Below, piece after piece: positions 25,709 through 34,638 of a stretch of 64,000 nt of DNA. The DNA lies in the NCBI RefSeq assembly GCF_052056295.1, contig NZ_CP182494.1, positions 186,001 to 250,000 on the forward strand. The letters run 5' to 3'. Both the position numbers and the translations under genes were made by a program. The DNA is from Catenovulum sp052056295 (GTDB lineage: Bacteria > Pseudomonadota > Gammaproteobacteria > Enterobacterales > Alteromonadaceae). The number at the start of each line of letters is the position of its first letter. Position 1 is the first letter of the stretch. The notes below the pieces were generated by a model. The model did not search any database and had not been told where the DNA came from. It saw nothing but the letters and a program-made list of their open reading frames with translations.

Positions 25709-28111
25709 TTAGTTTGCTGTTAATACTTGTAATACAGCAGAGCTGACATAACCACCTGTGTCTGAAAACTCCACTGTTACTGTGTTGTTTTGTTGCAGTT
25801 GGTCGTATGTCACTGGAATTTCCACTACACCAAAAAAGTTTGGTCTACCTGTACTATTTTTCCCTTGTTGTTGGTCATAACCTTGCACGTCACTTGGAAC
25901 TATCACACTGTTACCATTTATTCTCACAACTGGCGTTAATGATTTGCCGTGGTCTCTACCTAAACCTAAACGCAATACTGCTTGCCCGTCAGTGCCTAGT
26001 TGTACTGAGTTAAACGCAAAGTTGATGCTGGTATTAGCGACAATTGCTTGTTGATAGCTGGTGGCATAATATCTTTGTTCGGTTGTCGACTCAGTTATGT
26101 TGATATCCTTGGTGTATACCAGTTTAACTATCATAGTTGCTTCAGCTGGTAGTTCGATATTTTCAGGCAGTTCAGTTGCTGACTGCTCGGTAAATTGTGT
26201 TTCGTTATTGTCTGTGTAACTTAGTAGTTTAAAATCAACAGACTGCAAATCATTGTTAGTGATCCCAAGGGTATTAACCGCGAGTTTTATATCATCAAAT
26301 TCCAAATTGGTTAAAACAACATAAGCAGTATTGCCGTCAACATAACTTTCAGTTAATAGGTCGATTTCAGATGAGCTTGTGTCAACACGAGTACCGTTCA
26401 CTTCAGACCATAATTGGTAAAAATAAACATGATCAGAGTAGACCCAAGTATTATCGTCTGAGCCGTCACGTTCTTTTTGTTGCACCATTAAACGGCTTGA
26501 ATATGCAATGCTGTTGCCATTGACATTACGTCGACCCCATTCGGCTTTTACCGGAATAAACGGGATCACTTTTAAAATGGTATTAGGGCGTTGCAAAAAT
26601 TGTGTATTCATTGTGGTGATGGAGCGAACTTTTTCGGCATCACGCTGCGGTGTCCAAGCTTGATTAACCCTAGCATGAACAGATGAACCAACTTCAGAGA
26701 TCAACATAGGTTTTACCGCACCATATTTTAAATAGGTGTAGTGTTCTAGCATATCTAAGGTGGCTTCTAAATTACTGCCACGGCGGTAACGCTCGCTGTT
26801 TTGAAAGGTTGGGAAATCGTATAAATGCAGCGAGATAAAATCCATATTGTCGCCTGCGGTATCAATAAAGAGTTTGTCTCTGTCTTCCCAGCGTTTAAAG
26901 TTGTCTTTGTCAAAATCTGGAAAAGCTATGGTGTAACCACCAACCATGACATTGTCATTGTTTGCATTTTTTCTGATTTCAGCCGCTACTGTATTGTGAA
27001 ACTCAAAAACTTTTAACGGCTCAACATAGTCTGCCTGGCCTTCTCGGTCGGTTGTTAAGTCGTATAAAGGTTCATTCATAACCTCAAAATAGACAGGTTG
27101 AGCTTGGCCTAGATCATTGTCATTTAGAGCGAAAAATTTGGCTAAAAATTGCGACATGTAATGTCCAGTCGCTGTGCCAAACGGCTCTTGTGCAGTGTCA
27201 GTTTGTGAAAATGCCCAAGCTGGATCGCCATTAACAGGATTAATCAATGTGCCTTCTGGCCAGTAAGGATGTTGTTGACCACCTGCAATCATGTCTTGCA
27301 TTCTATCTTCGACCAAGCGCGCGTTAACATACTTATATCCAATGTTATTGTCGTAAACCCATTTTACGTCTCCTCCACGTTGGCTAGCTGAAGCTTCGTC
27401 AACAAAACCTGGACGAGTTGCGTCTTCAGACACATTACGTAAATTCCAACCGATAGAGCCAGTATCTCGGCCAAAATACACATCATACCCTTGCATAAAG
27501 TCGAGCATTAAATTTTCACCCAGTTCATTCGGCGCATTTAAACTATGGACATCGTTTTGCCCCCAATCGTTTTCTAAACTAGACGCATGTATATTGATGT
27601 ATTTTTTACGCTCAAATTTATCTATGCCACCAATACTGTGTTTGGTATTTAACTTAACATTTACCTGCACAATATCGTTATCGACTATGGGCTGTGCCAT
27701 AGTGGTCACGGAAAATGTTCTATCAACAGCGTTTATGCTGACTGTTGCGGTAGATGCTGTTTGATAAGTATTGGCGGAAGACACTCTAATTTTAAGTGAA
27801 TCACCATTGTTTAATTTGCCGGCTAAGCTGGTGTAACTACCACCGTTGATTGAATACTCGCCGCCACTGATGGAAATATCAATGGCAGTATTTATGCCTT
27901 TGATAACAACAAGATTTGATTCAGCTTGAGCGTTTAAACCAATATCTTTTACTGCCACAAAGGTAAAATTATCTGGTGTGCTATCCAGTGTTTCTTCTGT
28001 TTTATTTTCATCGTCAATGCTGACGGAGCCACCTCCACAAGCGGCTAAACTCAGCATTGAGCTTAAACAAATTGCAAGCAAAGGTATTTTAGAGTGACCT
28101 CGAGTAAGCAT
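25709..28111 (-). CDS. GH86 beta-agarase/porphyranase, lipoprotein
   Basis: From the ATG at 28111 (preferred over a TTG nine bases upstream that abuts the AAGG ribosome site) the protein has 800 residues. A lipobox LAAC is followed by three glycines. An N-terminal beta-sandwich segment (about 45-145) precedes the GH86 catalytic domain. This shows DFMQGYDVYFGRDTGS, acid/base E347 in EVMNEPLYD and nucleophile E473 in LISEVGSS, a clan-A TIM barrel. Two C-terminal beta modules follow. GH86 enzymes cut agarose or porphyran internally. The gene is divergent from GH2, with the operator ATTGTATACAAT between them. Confidence 0.92.
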   Translation of the reverse strand: MLTRGHSKIPLLAICLSSMLSLAACGGGSVSIDDENKTEETLDSTPDNFTFVAVKDIGLNAQAESNLVVIKGINTAIDISISGGEYSINGGSYTSLAGKLNNGDSLKIRVSSANTYQTASTATVSINAVDRTFSVTTMAQPIVDNDIVQVNVKLNTKHSIGGIDKFERKKYINIHASSLENDWGQNDVHSLNAPNELGENLMLDFMQGYDVYFGRDTGSIGWNLRNVSEDATRPGFVDEASASQRGGDVKWVYDNNIGYKYVNARLVEDRMQDMIAGGQQHPYWPEGTLINPVNGDPAWAFSQTDTAQEPFGTATGHYMSQFLAKFFALNDNDLGQAQPVYFEVMNEPLYDLTTDREGQADYVEPLKVFEFHNTVAAEIRKNANNDNVMVGGYTIAFPDFDKDNFKRWEDRDKLFIDTAGDNMDFISLHLYDFPTFQNSERYRRGSNLEATLDMLEHYTYLKYGAVKPMLISEVGSSVHARVNQAWTPQRDAEKVRSITTMNTQFLQRPNTILKVIPFIPVKAEWGRRNVNGNSIAYSSRLMVQQKERDGSDDNTWVYSDHVYFYQLWSEVNGTRVDTSSSEIDLLTESYVDGNTAYVVLTNLEFDDIKLAVNTLGITNNDLQSVDFKLLSYTDNNETQFTEQSATELPENIELPAEATMIVKLVYTKDINITESTTEQRYYATSYQQAIVANTSINFAFNSVQLGTDGQAVLRLGLGRDHGKSLTPVVRINGNSVIVPSDVQGYDQQQGKNSTGRPNFFGVVEIPVTYDQLQQNNTVTVEFSDTGGYVSSAVLQVLTAN

Positions 28112-28180
28112 AGTGTACAACCTTATATAAACTGATTTACCAATAAGTTTCTTATATGTATGTTAATGTGTTGACTGTAT

Positions 28181-28192
28181 ATTGTATACAAT
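28181..28192. promoter_or_regulatory. operator ATTGTATACAAT, GH86/GH2 divergent promoter
   Basis: Perfect palindrome 70 bp upstream of GH86 (minus) and 42 bp upstream of GH2 (plus). It falls inside the longest possible GH2 frame, which supports the later GH2 start at 28234. Confidence 0.72.
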
Positions 28193-28233
28193 TTAATATG
28201 TTTTTAACTAAAAACTTACGCATAAATACATTT

Positions 28234-30798
28234 ATGAGGAATTGCCACGTGCTCAGGAATATACTGTGGATCTGCTTATTATTAGGGTTTTCGCAACTAA
28301 GTTTCGCGAATGCCAATAAAACATTACGCGAAACAGATTTTAATTTTGATTGGAAATTTACATTAGTTGAAGATACAAAATTACCGCGAAATATACCCTT
28401 GCAAGACGACAATTGGCGCGATGTTCGCTTGCCTCACGATTGGAGTGTTGAAGCATCTTTTGCGGAAAAATGGGAGGGCGCAACAGGTTATTTGCCCGGT
28501 GGTGTTGGTATTTATCAAAAGCATTTTAAAACTCCGGCCAATCCAAATGAATTTAACGTGTTTGTTTTGTTTGATGGCGTGTACAACAACGCGACTTTTT
28601 GGCTAAACGGCGAAAAACTCGGAGAAAACCCCTATGGTTATTCACCCGTTTATTGGGATTTAACCGACAAATTATATACAGACGGTAGAGAGAATATTAT
28701 TACCGTGCATGTTGATCACTCGCGTTATGTGGACAGTCGCTGGTATACAGGTAGTGGTATTTATCGCAATGTAAAATTGGTCACTGTCAATAAACTGCAT
28801 ATTCCAATTTGGGGTACCTTTGTCACTACACCTGAAATATCCACCGACAAAGCTCAGGTTGATTTGGCTGTACAAGTGCAAAATAATTTTGCCACAGATG
28901 TTGAATTTGAATTAACCACTAAGATAGTTGATGACCAAGGCCGCACCGTGGGCAAAATTGCAAGTCAAGTGCAGTTAGCTGAACATTCATCAGACACCGT
29001 AAAGCAGAGTTTAAACATATATAACCCAAAACTTTGGGATACAGAAACCCCCAACCTATATAAAGCAATTACTTATATAAATCTGAATGGCAAACAGCTA
29101 GATGCATACACCACAAACTTTGGTGTACGAGATATCAAGTTTCAAGCGGGTAAAGGCTTTTTCTTAAATGGCCAACCAACCCTTATGAAGGGCGTTAGTC
29201 TTCACCATGATGGCGGTTTAGTTGGTGCTGCAGTACCTAAAGGTGTATGGGAGCGTAGGTTAAAAATATTAAAAGCCAGTGGTGTTAACGCAATTCGTAC
29301 CGCACATAACCCGTTTTCAGAAGAGTTTTTAGACCTGTGTGATGAACTTGGTTTGTTAGTACAAAATGAGTTTTTTGATGAGTTTGATTATCCAAAAGAT
29401 AAACGACTAAACAAAAACGATAGACATGATGACTACATATCACGCGGTTATACCGAGCATTTTCAAACTTGGGCAAAAAGTGATTTAACCCGCACTATGT
29501 TGCGTGATCGTAATCACCCGAGTGTTGTCCAGTGGAGTATAGGTAACGAAATTGAGTGGACTTATTTAAACTACCGTTATGTGACAGGTTATTGGGACCC
29601 AAGCAAACCAGAATTAGACAATGATAATTTTTGGGGCGGATTGCCAAAATTTAGCCCAGCGGAATTAAAACAAAGGTATGACGAGTCGGAAAAAGGCCAA
29701 TACAAACTGCATGAAACTGCAAAAAAACTCGCAGATTGGACAAGAGAATTAGACGATACAAGGCCTGTCACCACCAACATGATTATTCCACAAGTCAGTT
29801 TGGTTACAGGTTATGCGGATGTGGTGGATATTATTGGTTTTAGCTATCGCAACATTACCATTCCATGGGCTCAGAAACATTTCCCAGACAAATTAATTAC
29901 CATCAATGAAAACCCAGGTTTATGGAATGACTGGAAAATGGTATTAGAACACCCAGGTGTATTCAGTATCTTTATGTGGACTGGCATAGACTATATGGGC
30001 GAGCGCCATAATAAATGGCCAGAAAAAAGCGGCTGGGGTGATATTTTAGATTTAGCCGGTTTTAAACGCCAAGGCTGGAACTACTTTAAAAGTATTTGGG
30101 TTAATCAGCCGCATTTGTCGCTAGGAACATTACCTTTGGCTGAATCTGGCTTTAAACAAGATGAACTGTCTGGATTAGCATTGCCATTAGCCGAAGATTC
30201 AAACGGCTGGGGGGCTAGTTATGCATGGCGAGATTCTAATCTGCATTGGAACTATAAAATTGGTGAACCCGTGTTGGTCGAGGTGGCATCTAATCATGCA
30301 ACTGTTGAATTGCTGCTAAATGGCCGTTCATTAGGGTTTAGGAGTATGTCAGAAAGTGTTAACCGAGTGATGCGTTGGATTGTGCCTTACCAGCCTGGCA
30401 CTTTAACCGCTCGTGCTGGATTTTCCGGGCAAGAACAACAAGTGCAACTGACCACTACCACAGCACCTGTAAAATTGAGTGTAACCTCAGATAAAAGTGA
30501 CCTAACGGCGGATGCGTACGATGTCGCGCATCTGGTGGTGCAATTACGTGACAAAGTGGGCCGGGCAGTTACTACAGACGAAACTCAAGTTAACTTCGAA
30601 ATAACAGGCCCTGCCAAGTTGCTTGGTGTCGACAATGGTGCTCCAGACAATATTCAAGACTTTCAATCAAATAAAATAGTGACCAAACGCGGTAGGGCGT
30701 TGGCAATTATTCAATCGACCAAGCAGTCAGGCACTATTAGAGTGAAAGTAACAGCAGAAAATTATCCAGCACAAACTATCATTATTGATAGTGAATAA
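28234..30798 (+). CDS. GH2 beta-galactosidase, exported
   Basis: The frame is open from 28156, but the ATG at 28234 yields a typical Sec signal (ILWICLLLGFSQLSFA) and leaves the operator outside the gene; 854 residues result. Domains in order: sugar-binding jelly roll (LPHDWSVEASF, WLNGEKLGENPYGYSP), immunoglobulin-like, TIM barrel with RTAHNPFSEEF, acid/base E439 in WSIGNEIEW and nucleophile E559 in TINENPG. Two C-terminal beta modules (about 680-854) follow, the last an invasin-like DKSDLTADAYDVAHLVV. GH2 enzymes in agar loci remove galactose from the non-reducing end of agaro-oligosaccharides, complementing GH117. Periplasmic location is inferred from the signal peptide. Confidence 0.92.
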   Translation: MRNCHVLRNILWICLLLGFSQLSFANANKTLRETDFNFDWKFTLVEDTKLPRNIPLQDDNWRDVRLPHDWSVEASFAEKWEGATGYLPGGVGIYQKHFKTPANPNEFNVFVLFDGVYNNATFWLNGEKLGENPYGYSPVYWDLTDKLYTDGRENIITVHVDHSRYVDSRWYTGSGIYRNVKLVTVNKLHIPIWGTFVTTPEISTDKAQVDLAVQVQNNFATDVEFELTTKIVDDQGRTVGKIASQVQLAEHSSDTVKQSLNIYNPKLWDTETPNLYKAITYINLNGKQLDAYTTNFGVRDIKFQAGKGFFLNGQPTLMKGVSLHHDGGLVGAAVPKGVWERRLKILKASGVNAIRTAHNPFSEEFLDLCDELGLLVQNEFFDEFDYPKDKRLNKNDRHDDYISRGYTEHFQTWAKSDLTRTMLRDRNHPSVVQWSIGNEIEWTYLNYRYVTGYWDPSKPELDNDNFWGGLPKFSPAELKQRYDESEKGQYKLHETAKKLADWTRELDDTRPVTTNMIIPQVSLVTGYADVVDIIGFSYRNITIPWAQKHFPDKLITINENPGLWNDWKMVLEHPGVFSIFMWTGIDYMGERHNKWPEKSGWGDILDLAGFKRQGWNYFKSIWVNQPHLSLGTLPLAESGFKQDELSGLALPLAEDSNGWGASYAWRDSNLHWNYKIGEPVLVEVASNHATVELLLNGRSLGFRSMSESVNRVMRWIVPYQPGTLTARAGFSGQEQQVQLTTTTAPVKLSVTSDKSDLTADAYDVAHLVVQLRDKVGRAVTTDETQVNFEITGPAKLLGVDNGAPDNIQDFQSNKIVTKRGRALAIIQSTKQSGTIRVKVTAENYPAQTIIIDSE

Positions 30799-30838
30799 GG
30801 TCTAGTGCAAGAATTGGCATTTTATATTGGAATGATTT

Positions 30839-30850
30839 ATTGTTAACAAT
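30839..30850. promoter_or_regulatory. operator ATTGTTAACAAT upstream of GH117
   Basis: Perfect match to the locus palindrome, 82 bp upstream of the GH117 start. It would control GH117 and the kinase that follows. Confidence 0.7.
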
Positions 30851-30932
30851 GTACAATTTGTTTTGTCTCGTGTATATTGCCAATTCAAGTGAAGAATATG
30901 ACTTGGTATCCAAGTGTAAAGTGGTGAATTAA

Positions 30933-32012
30933 ATGTCTGAACAAAAATTGAGTTTAGCCAGTAAACGCGCGCTAGAGCGTGGCTATGATGAAAAAGACTC
31001 TCAATGGTTGATTGAGTTTGAAGTAGAACCTTTATTTGGTGATTTTGCATTTGAAGAAGGCATTATTCGACGAGACCCAACAGCAGTCATTGAGGTCGAT
31101 GGTCTTTACCACGTTTGGTATACCAAGGGGCAAGGCGAAACCCTTGGTTTTGGCTCGAGCAACCCAGAAGACAAAGTATTTCCGTGGGACTTAACTGAAG
31201 TGTGGCACGCAACTTCAGCTGACGGTTACACATGGAAAGAACAAGGTATGGCAATTGGCCGCGGTGAAGCTGGTCGATTTGACGATAGAGCGGTTTTTAC
31301 CCCTGAAGTGTTAGCGCATCAAGGCAAATATTATTTAGTCTATCAAACCGTGCAATTTCCTTATACCAATAGACAATATGAAGAAATTGCTATTGCTTGG
31401 GCTGACTCGCCATTCGGCCCTTGGAATAAATCTGACGCACCTATTTTAAGTCCAGCCAAAGATGGTGAATGGGATGGTGACGAAGACAACAGATTTCATG
31501 TTAAATCAAAAGGGAGTTTCGACAGTCATAAAGTACATGATCCTTGTTTAATGGTGCTAAACAACAAGTTTTATCTGTATTACAAAGGTGAAACTATGGG
31601 CGAAAGCATGAACTTTGGTGGTCGTGAAATCAAACATGGTGTCGCTATTGCAGACAATATTTTGGGCCCTTACGTTAAATCTGAATATAACCCAATATCT
31701 AACTCTGGCCATGAAGTGGCGGTATGGAATTATAACGGTGGCATTGCGTCACTGATCACAACTGATGGCCCAGAAAAAAACACCATTCAATGGGCTGCCG
31801 ATGGCATTAACTTTGAAATTATGTCGCACATCAAAGGCGCGCCTGAAGCTTTGGGTATTTATCGTGATCCTGAAGGAAAAGAAATTGCAGCACCTGGATT
31901 AGAGTGGGGTTTATGCCACAAGTATGACGATAGCTGGAATTGGAACTATATCTGTCGTTACCGTATTAAGCGCCAAATTCTTGATGCTGGTACTTTTCAG
32001 AACAGCAACTAA
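30933..32012 (+). CDS. GH117 alpha-1,3-L-neoagarooligosaccharide hydrolase
   Basis: A 359-residue five-bladed propeller enzyme that should release 3,6-anhydro-L-galactose from the non-reducing end of neoagaro-oligosaccharides. The N-terminus carries the SxAxxR motif (S7, A9, R12 in LSLASKRALERG) that mediates domain-swapped dimers in this family. IIRRDPTAVI (Asp48), GRFDDRAVFTPEVL, HKVHDPCLMVL and NSGHEVAVWNYNGG are conserved active-site blocks. No signal peptide is present, so it acts in the cytoplasm on imported neoagarobiose. The next gene, 32 bp on, is a KDG-type kinase, consistent with onward metabolism of the released sugar. Confidence 0.95.
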   Translation: MSEQKLSLASKRALERGYDEKDSQWLIEFEVEPLFGDFAFEEGIIRRDPTAVIEVDGLYHVWYTKGQGETLGFGSSNPEDKVFPWDLTEVWHATSADGYTWKEQGMAIGRGEAGRFDDRAVFTPEVLAHQGKYYLVYQTVQFPYTNRQYEEIAIAWADSPFGPWNKSDAPILSPAKDGEWDGDEDNRFHVKSKGSFDSHKVHDPCLMVLNNKFYLYYKGETMGESMNFGGREIKHGVAIADNILGPYVKSEYNPISNSGHEVAVWNYNGGIASLITTDGPEKNTIQWAADGINFEIMSHIKGAPEALGIYRDPEGKEIAAPGLEWGLCHKYDDSWNWNYICRYRIKRQILDAGTFQNSN

Positions 32013-32044
32013 ACCGACACTTTGGTAATTAAAAAGGTAATGAT

Positions 32045-32971
32045 ATGAATAGGTTGTTGGTTGTCGGCGAAGGTATGGTTGAATTTAAATACGCAGCCGA
32101 CGGCAATCTTATCCAAAAATTTGCTGGTGACACACTCAACGCGGGTATTTATGCCAAGCGTTGGTCACCTGCAACAGATGTGAGTTATTTTAGCGCATTA
32201 GGCTCAGATATTTTTAGCCAAAAAATGCGTGCTTATTTAGCGTATGAGCAGATAACAACTCAGGCTGTTTTGCAAAGTAGCAACGCCAATATTGGCATTT
32301 ACGCCATTCAAACAGACGAAAATGGCGAGCGCTCTTTCACCTACTGGCGTAAAGAGTCGGCTGCAACACAAATGGTCGATTTGTTATTAGCAAGTGGCGG
32401 CGCTGCACTGTTGCCAACTGCAGATATAGTATTTTTTAGTGGGATATCTTTGGCTATTTTGACAGATGCAAATAAAAGCAAACTGCTTGAAATTCTTCAA
32501 CAAGTACAAGCACAAGGTAGCAAAATTGCATTTGATCCTAATTATCGTCCACGTATGTGGCGCGACCAACAGCATGCAATGGAGTGGATTGAAAAGGCAT
32601 ATCATTTGGCTGATATTGCGCTACCAGGATTGGATGAACATCAAGATTTGTTTAACCATAACACAGTAGATGCTGTTAAAAATTACCTACTTCAGCAAGG
32701 TACAAGCGAGTTTGTAATTAAAGCAGGCGTACAAGGTGTGTACGGTTATTCGGCAACTGAAGATGATTGCCATGTGCCATTTAACCCAGCACCGAATCAA
32801 CTTGATTCAACTGCAGCAGGCGACTCTTTTGCTGGTACTTATTTGGTTTCACGAATTATCGGCAACTCAGTATTACAAGCAATTAACAATGCGGATAATG
32901 TTGCCAGAGAAGTTGTGCAACACCCAGGTGCAATTATGGATGCGCACTTGTATCAACAGGCTTTTAAATAG
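32045..32971 (+). CDS. PfkB-family 2-keto-3-deoxygluconate-type kinase
   Basis: A 308-residue ribokinase-fold kinase. GEGMVEFKY near the start, FAGDTLNAGIYAKRW and the C-terminal DSTAAGDSFAGTYL (catalytic Asp in AAGD) match KdgK-type enzymes more closely than the kinase at 8089-9105. A good AAAAGG ribosome site precedes the ATG. Cotranscription with GH117 suggests that it phosphorylates 2-keto-3-deoxy-galactonate formed from anhydrogalactose, although the cycloisomerase and dehydrogenase of that route are not adjacent. The product would be split by the aldolase at 9163-9816. Confidence 0.9.
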   Translation: MNRLLVVGEGMVEFKYAADGNLIQKFAGDTLNAGIYAKRWSPATDVSYFSALGSDIFSQKMRAYLAYEQITTQAVLQSSNANIGIYAIQTDENGERSFTYWRKESAATQMVDLLLASGGAALLPTADIVFFSGISLAILTDANKSKLLEILQQVQAQGSKIAFDPNYRPRMWRDQQHAMEWIEKAYHLADIALPGLDEHQDLFNHNTVDAVKNYLLQQGTSEFVIKAGVQGVYGYSATEDDCHVPFNPAPNQLDSTAAGDSFAGTYLVSRIIGNSVLQAINNADNVAREVVQHPGAIMDAHLYQQAFK

Positions 32972-33080
32972 CTAATTAAATATTTGGCACTATTAGTTAG
33001 TAGACGCTTTAGTAGTCGTGCTCGTGTGATGAGCAATTAGCAGGGACGCTTTTTTTTACTCACACTTAAGTTTCATTATC

Positions 33081-33115
33081 ATTTCTCATTTCTCATTTCT
33101 CATTTCTCATTTCTC
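33081..33115. repeat. tandem heptamer ATTTCTC x5
   Basis: Five exact head-to-tail copies of ATTTCTC lie between the kinase gene and the GH16-CBM13 gene, about 95 bp before the operator. Copy number could vary by slippage. Confidence 0.9.
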
Positions 33116-33208
33116 TTTTCTTAGCTAAATATGTTTCCTCATTAACACGTCAAATAAATGTAACATTACCAATGCTTATTATTTATTTTTGTTATTTGTT
33201 GTTGGTTA

Positions 33209-33220
33209 ATTGTTTACAAT
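33209..33220. promoter_or_regulatory. operator ATTGTTTACAAT upstream of GH16-CBM13
   Basis: Perfect match to ATTGTWWACAAT, 62 bp upstream of the secreted agarase start. Confidence 0.7.
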
Positions 33221-33282
33221 GTGTGTTGTGGTGTGTAATTATACTGGTGCAGTAATCACACAAACTTAATAGGAAATCAGTT

Positions 33283-34596
33283 ATGCGAAAGAAAATAGCC
33301 TTATACGCTTCTCTTACACTTTCATGCACCAACGTTTTAGCAGCAGATTGGGATGGTGTACCGATTCCGGCACCAGCGGGTCAAAATAAAACTTGGCAAA
33401 TACAATCTGTTTCAGATGATTTTAACTACACAGCTTCAGCCAATAATAAACCATCCGCTTTTACCAGCCGTTGGAATGACAGCTATATTAATGCGTGGTT
33501 AGGGCCTGGTGATACAGAATTTAGTGCAGGTCATTCGTATACTAACTCCGGTAAATTAGCTTTGCAGGCCGCTGAAAAAACAGGTACAGACAAAGTATAC
33601 GCAGGTATTATTTCTTCAAAACAAACATTTACTTATCCGCTTTATATTGAAGCGCGCGCAAAATCAACTAACAATACTATGGCGAATGCCGTGTGGATGT
33701 TAAGTGCTGATTCAACTCAAGAATTAGATGCAATGGAAGCTTACGGTAGTGATAGACCTGGCCAAGAATGGTTTGATCGCCGCATGCACGTAAGCCACCA
33801 CGTATTTATTCGCGAACCATTCCAAGACTACCAGCCCAAAGACGCTGGTTCATGGGTATACAATGAGCAAGAACCATGGCGTGTTGCATATCATAACTAT
33901 GGTATGCATTGGAAAGATCCTTGGAATGTTGATTATTACATTGATGGTGTTTTAGTTAGAAGTGTCTCTGGCCCTCAAATGATTGATCCAAATAACTTCA
34001 CCAACGGCACAGGTATCAACAAACCATTACATATTATTATTGATATGGAACATCAAGACTGGCGCGATGTTAAACCAACTTCTGCTGAGCTAGCTGATCC
34101 TGCAAAAAGTATTTTTTATGTAGATTGGATCAGGGTCTACAAACCTGTTGATTCAGGTGCTTCAGCGCCTACGCCACCTACAGGTGCCACTTCTTTACAG
34201 GCGAGACATAGCAGTAAATGTTTAGACTTATCAGCTGGTAATTCGGCCGATGGCACTAACATGCAGCAGTGGGGTTGTAGTGCAACCAATACTAACCAAG
34301 ATATTACTTTTGTGGCTAAAGGTGATGGTTATTATGAGTTGAAAACTAAACACAACAAATGTATTGATGTTGCAGGTAAAGAAACAACTAATGGTGCTAA
34401 CCTTGTGCAGTGGAGTTGTTACAACGGTACTAACCAGCAGTTTAAATTGCTTGATAAAGGTAACGGTTGGTTTCAATTACAAGCAAAACACAGTGGAAAA
34501 TGTTTAGAAGTCGCCAACTCTGCTACCACCAATGGTGCAAATGTGCAGCAGTGGGCTTGTGGTAATGGCAATAACCAGCAATGGAAGTTCCAATAA
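33283..34596 (+). CDS. secreted GH16 beta-agarase with C-terminal CBM13 (ricin-type) domain
   Basis: A 437-residue protein with a Sec signal (about 1-20, TNVLAAD). Residues about 21-290 form a GH16 beta-agarase, with ADWDGVPIPAPAG at the start typical of agarases and the catalytic stretch ELDAMEAYG (nucleophile E147, D149, acid/base E152). A short SGASAPTPPTG linker leads to a ricin-type beta-trefoil with three repeats (SSKCLDL..QQWGC, HNKCIDV..VQWSC, SGKCLEV..QQWAC), each with QxW and paired cysteines. It should be the freely secreted endo-agarase, the only agarase here with a standard signal peptide rather than a lipobox. An AGGA ribosome site precedes the ATG. Confidence 0.95.
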   Translation: MRKKIALYASLTLSCTNVLAADWDGVPIPAPAGQNKTWQIQSVSDDFNYTASANNKPSAFTSRWNDSYINAWLGPGDTEFSAGHSYTNSGKLALQAAEKTGTDKVYAGIISSKQTFTYPLYIEARAKSTNNTMANAVWMLSADSTQELDAMEAYGSDRPGQEWFDRRMHVSHHVFIREPFQDYQPKDAGSWVYNEQEPWRVAYHNYGMHWKDPWNVDYYIDGVLVRSVSGPQMIDPNNFTNGTGINKPLHIIIDMEHQDWRDVKPTSAELADPAKSIFYVDWIRVYKPVDSGASAPTPPTGATSLQARHSSKCLDLSAGNSADGTNMQQWGCSATNTNQDITFVAKGDGYYELKTKHNKCIDVAGKETTNGANLVQWSCYNGTNQQFKLLDKGNGWFQLQAKHSGKCLEVANSATTNGANVQQWACGNGNNQQWKFQ

Positions 34597-34605
34597 GCTA
34601 ATTCT

Positions 34606-34638
34606 ACCCGCAATCAGTTAATTGGTTGCGGGTTTATT
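34606..34638 (+). terminator. intrinsic terminator of GH16-CBM13 gene
   Basis: Arms ACCCGCAA (34606-34613) and TTGCGGGT (34626-34633), followed by TTATTT. The loop and right arm overlap the last codons and stop of the convergent gene at 34614-35771. Confidence 0.75.

Larger units (their letters stand above)
32972..33282. other. 311-bp intergenic region upstream of GH16-CBM13
   Basis: This stretch holds the five-copy ATTTCTC tandem repeat (33081-33115) and the operator ATTGTTTACAAT (33209-33220). A small hairpin TGCTC/GAGCA near 33020 and a later run of T (33050-33057) are not joined closely enough to form a clear terminator. No gene is visible in it. Confidence 0.6.

Noticed and set aside
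33081..33115. CRISPR-like array
   Set aside because: The units are 7 bp and directly adjacent with no spacers; it is a simple tandem repeat.
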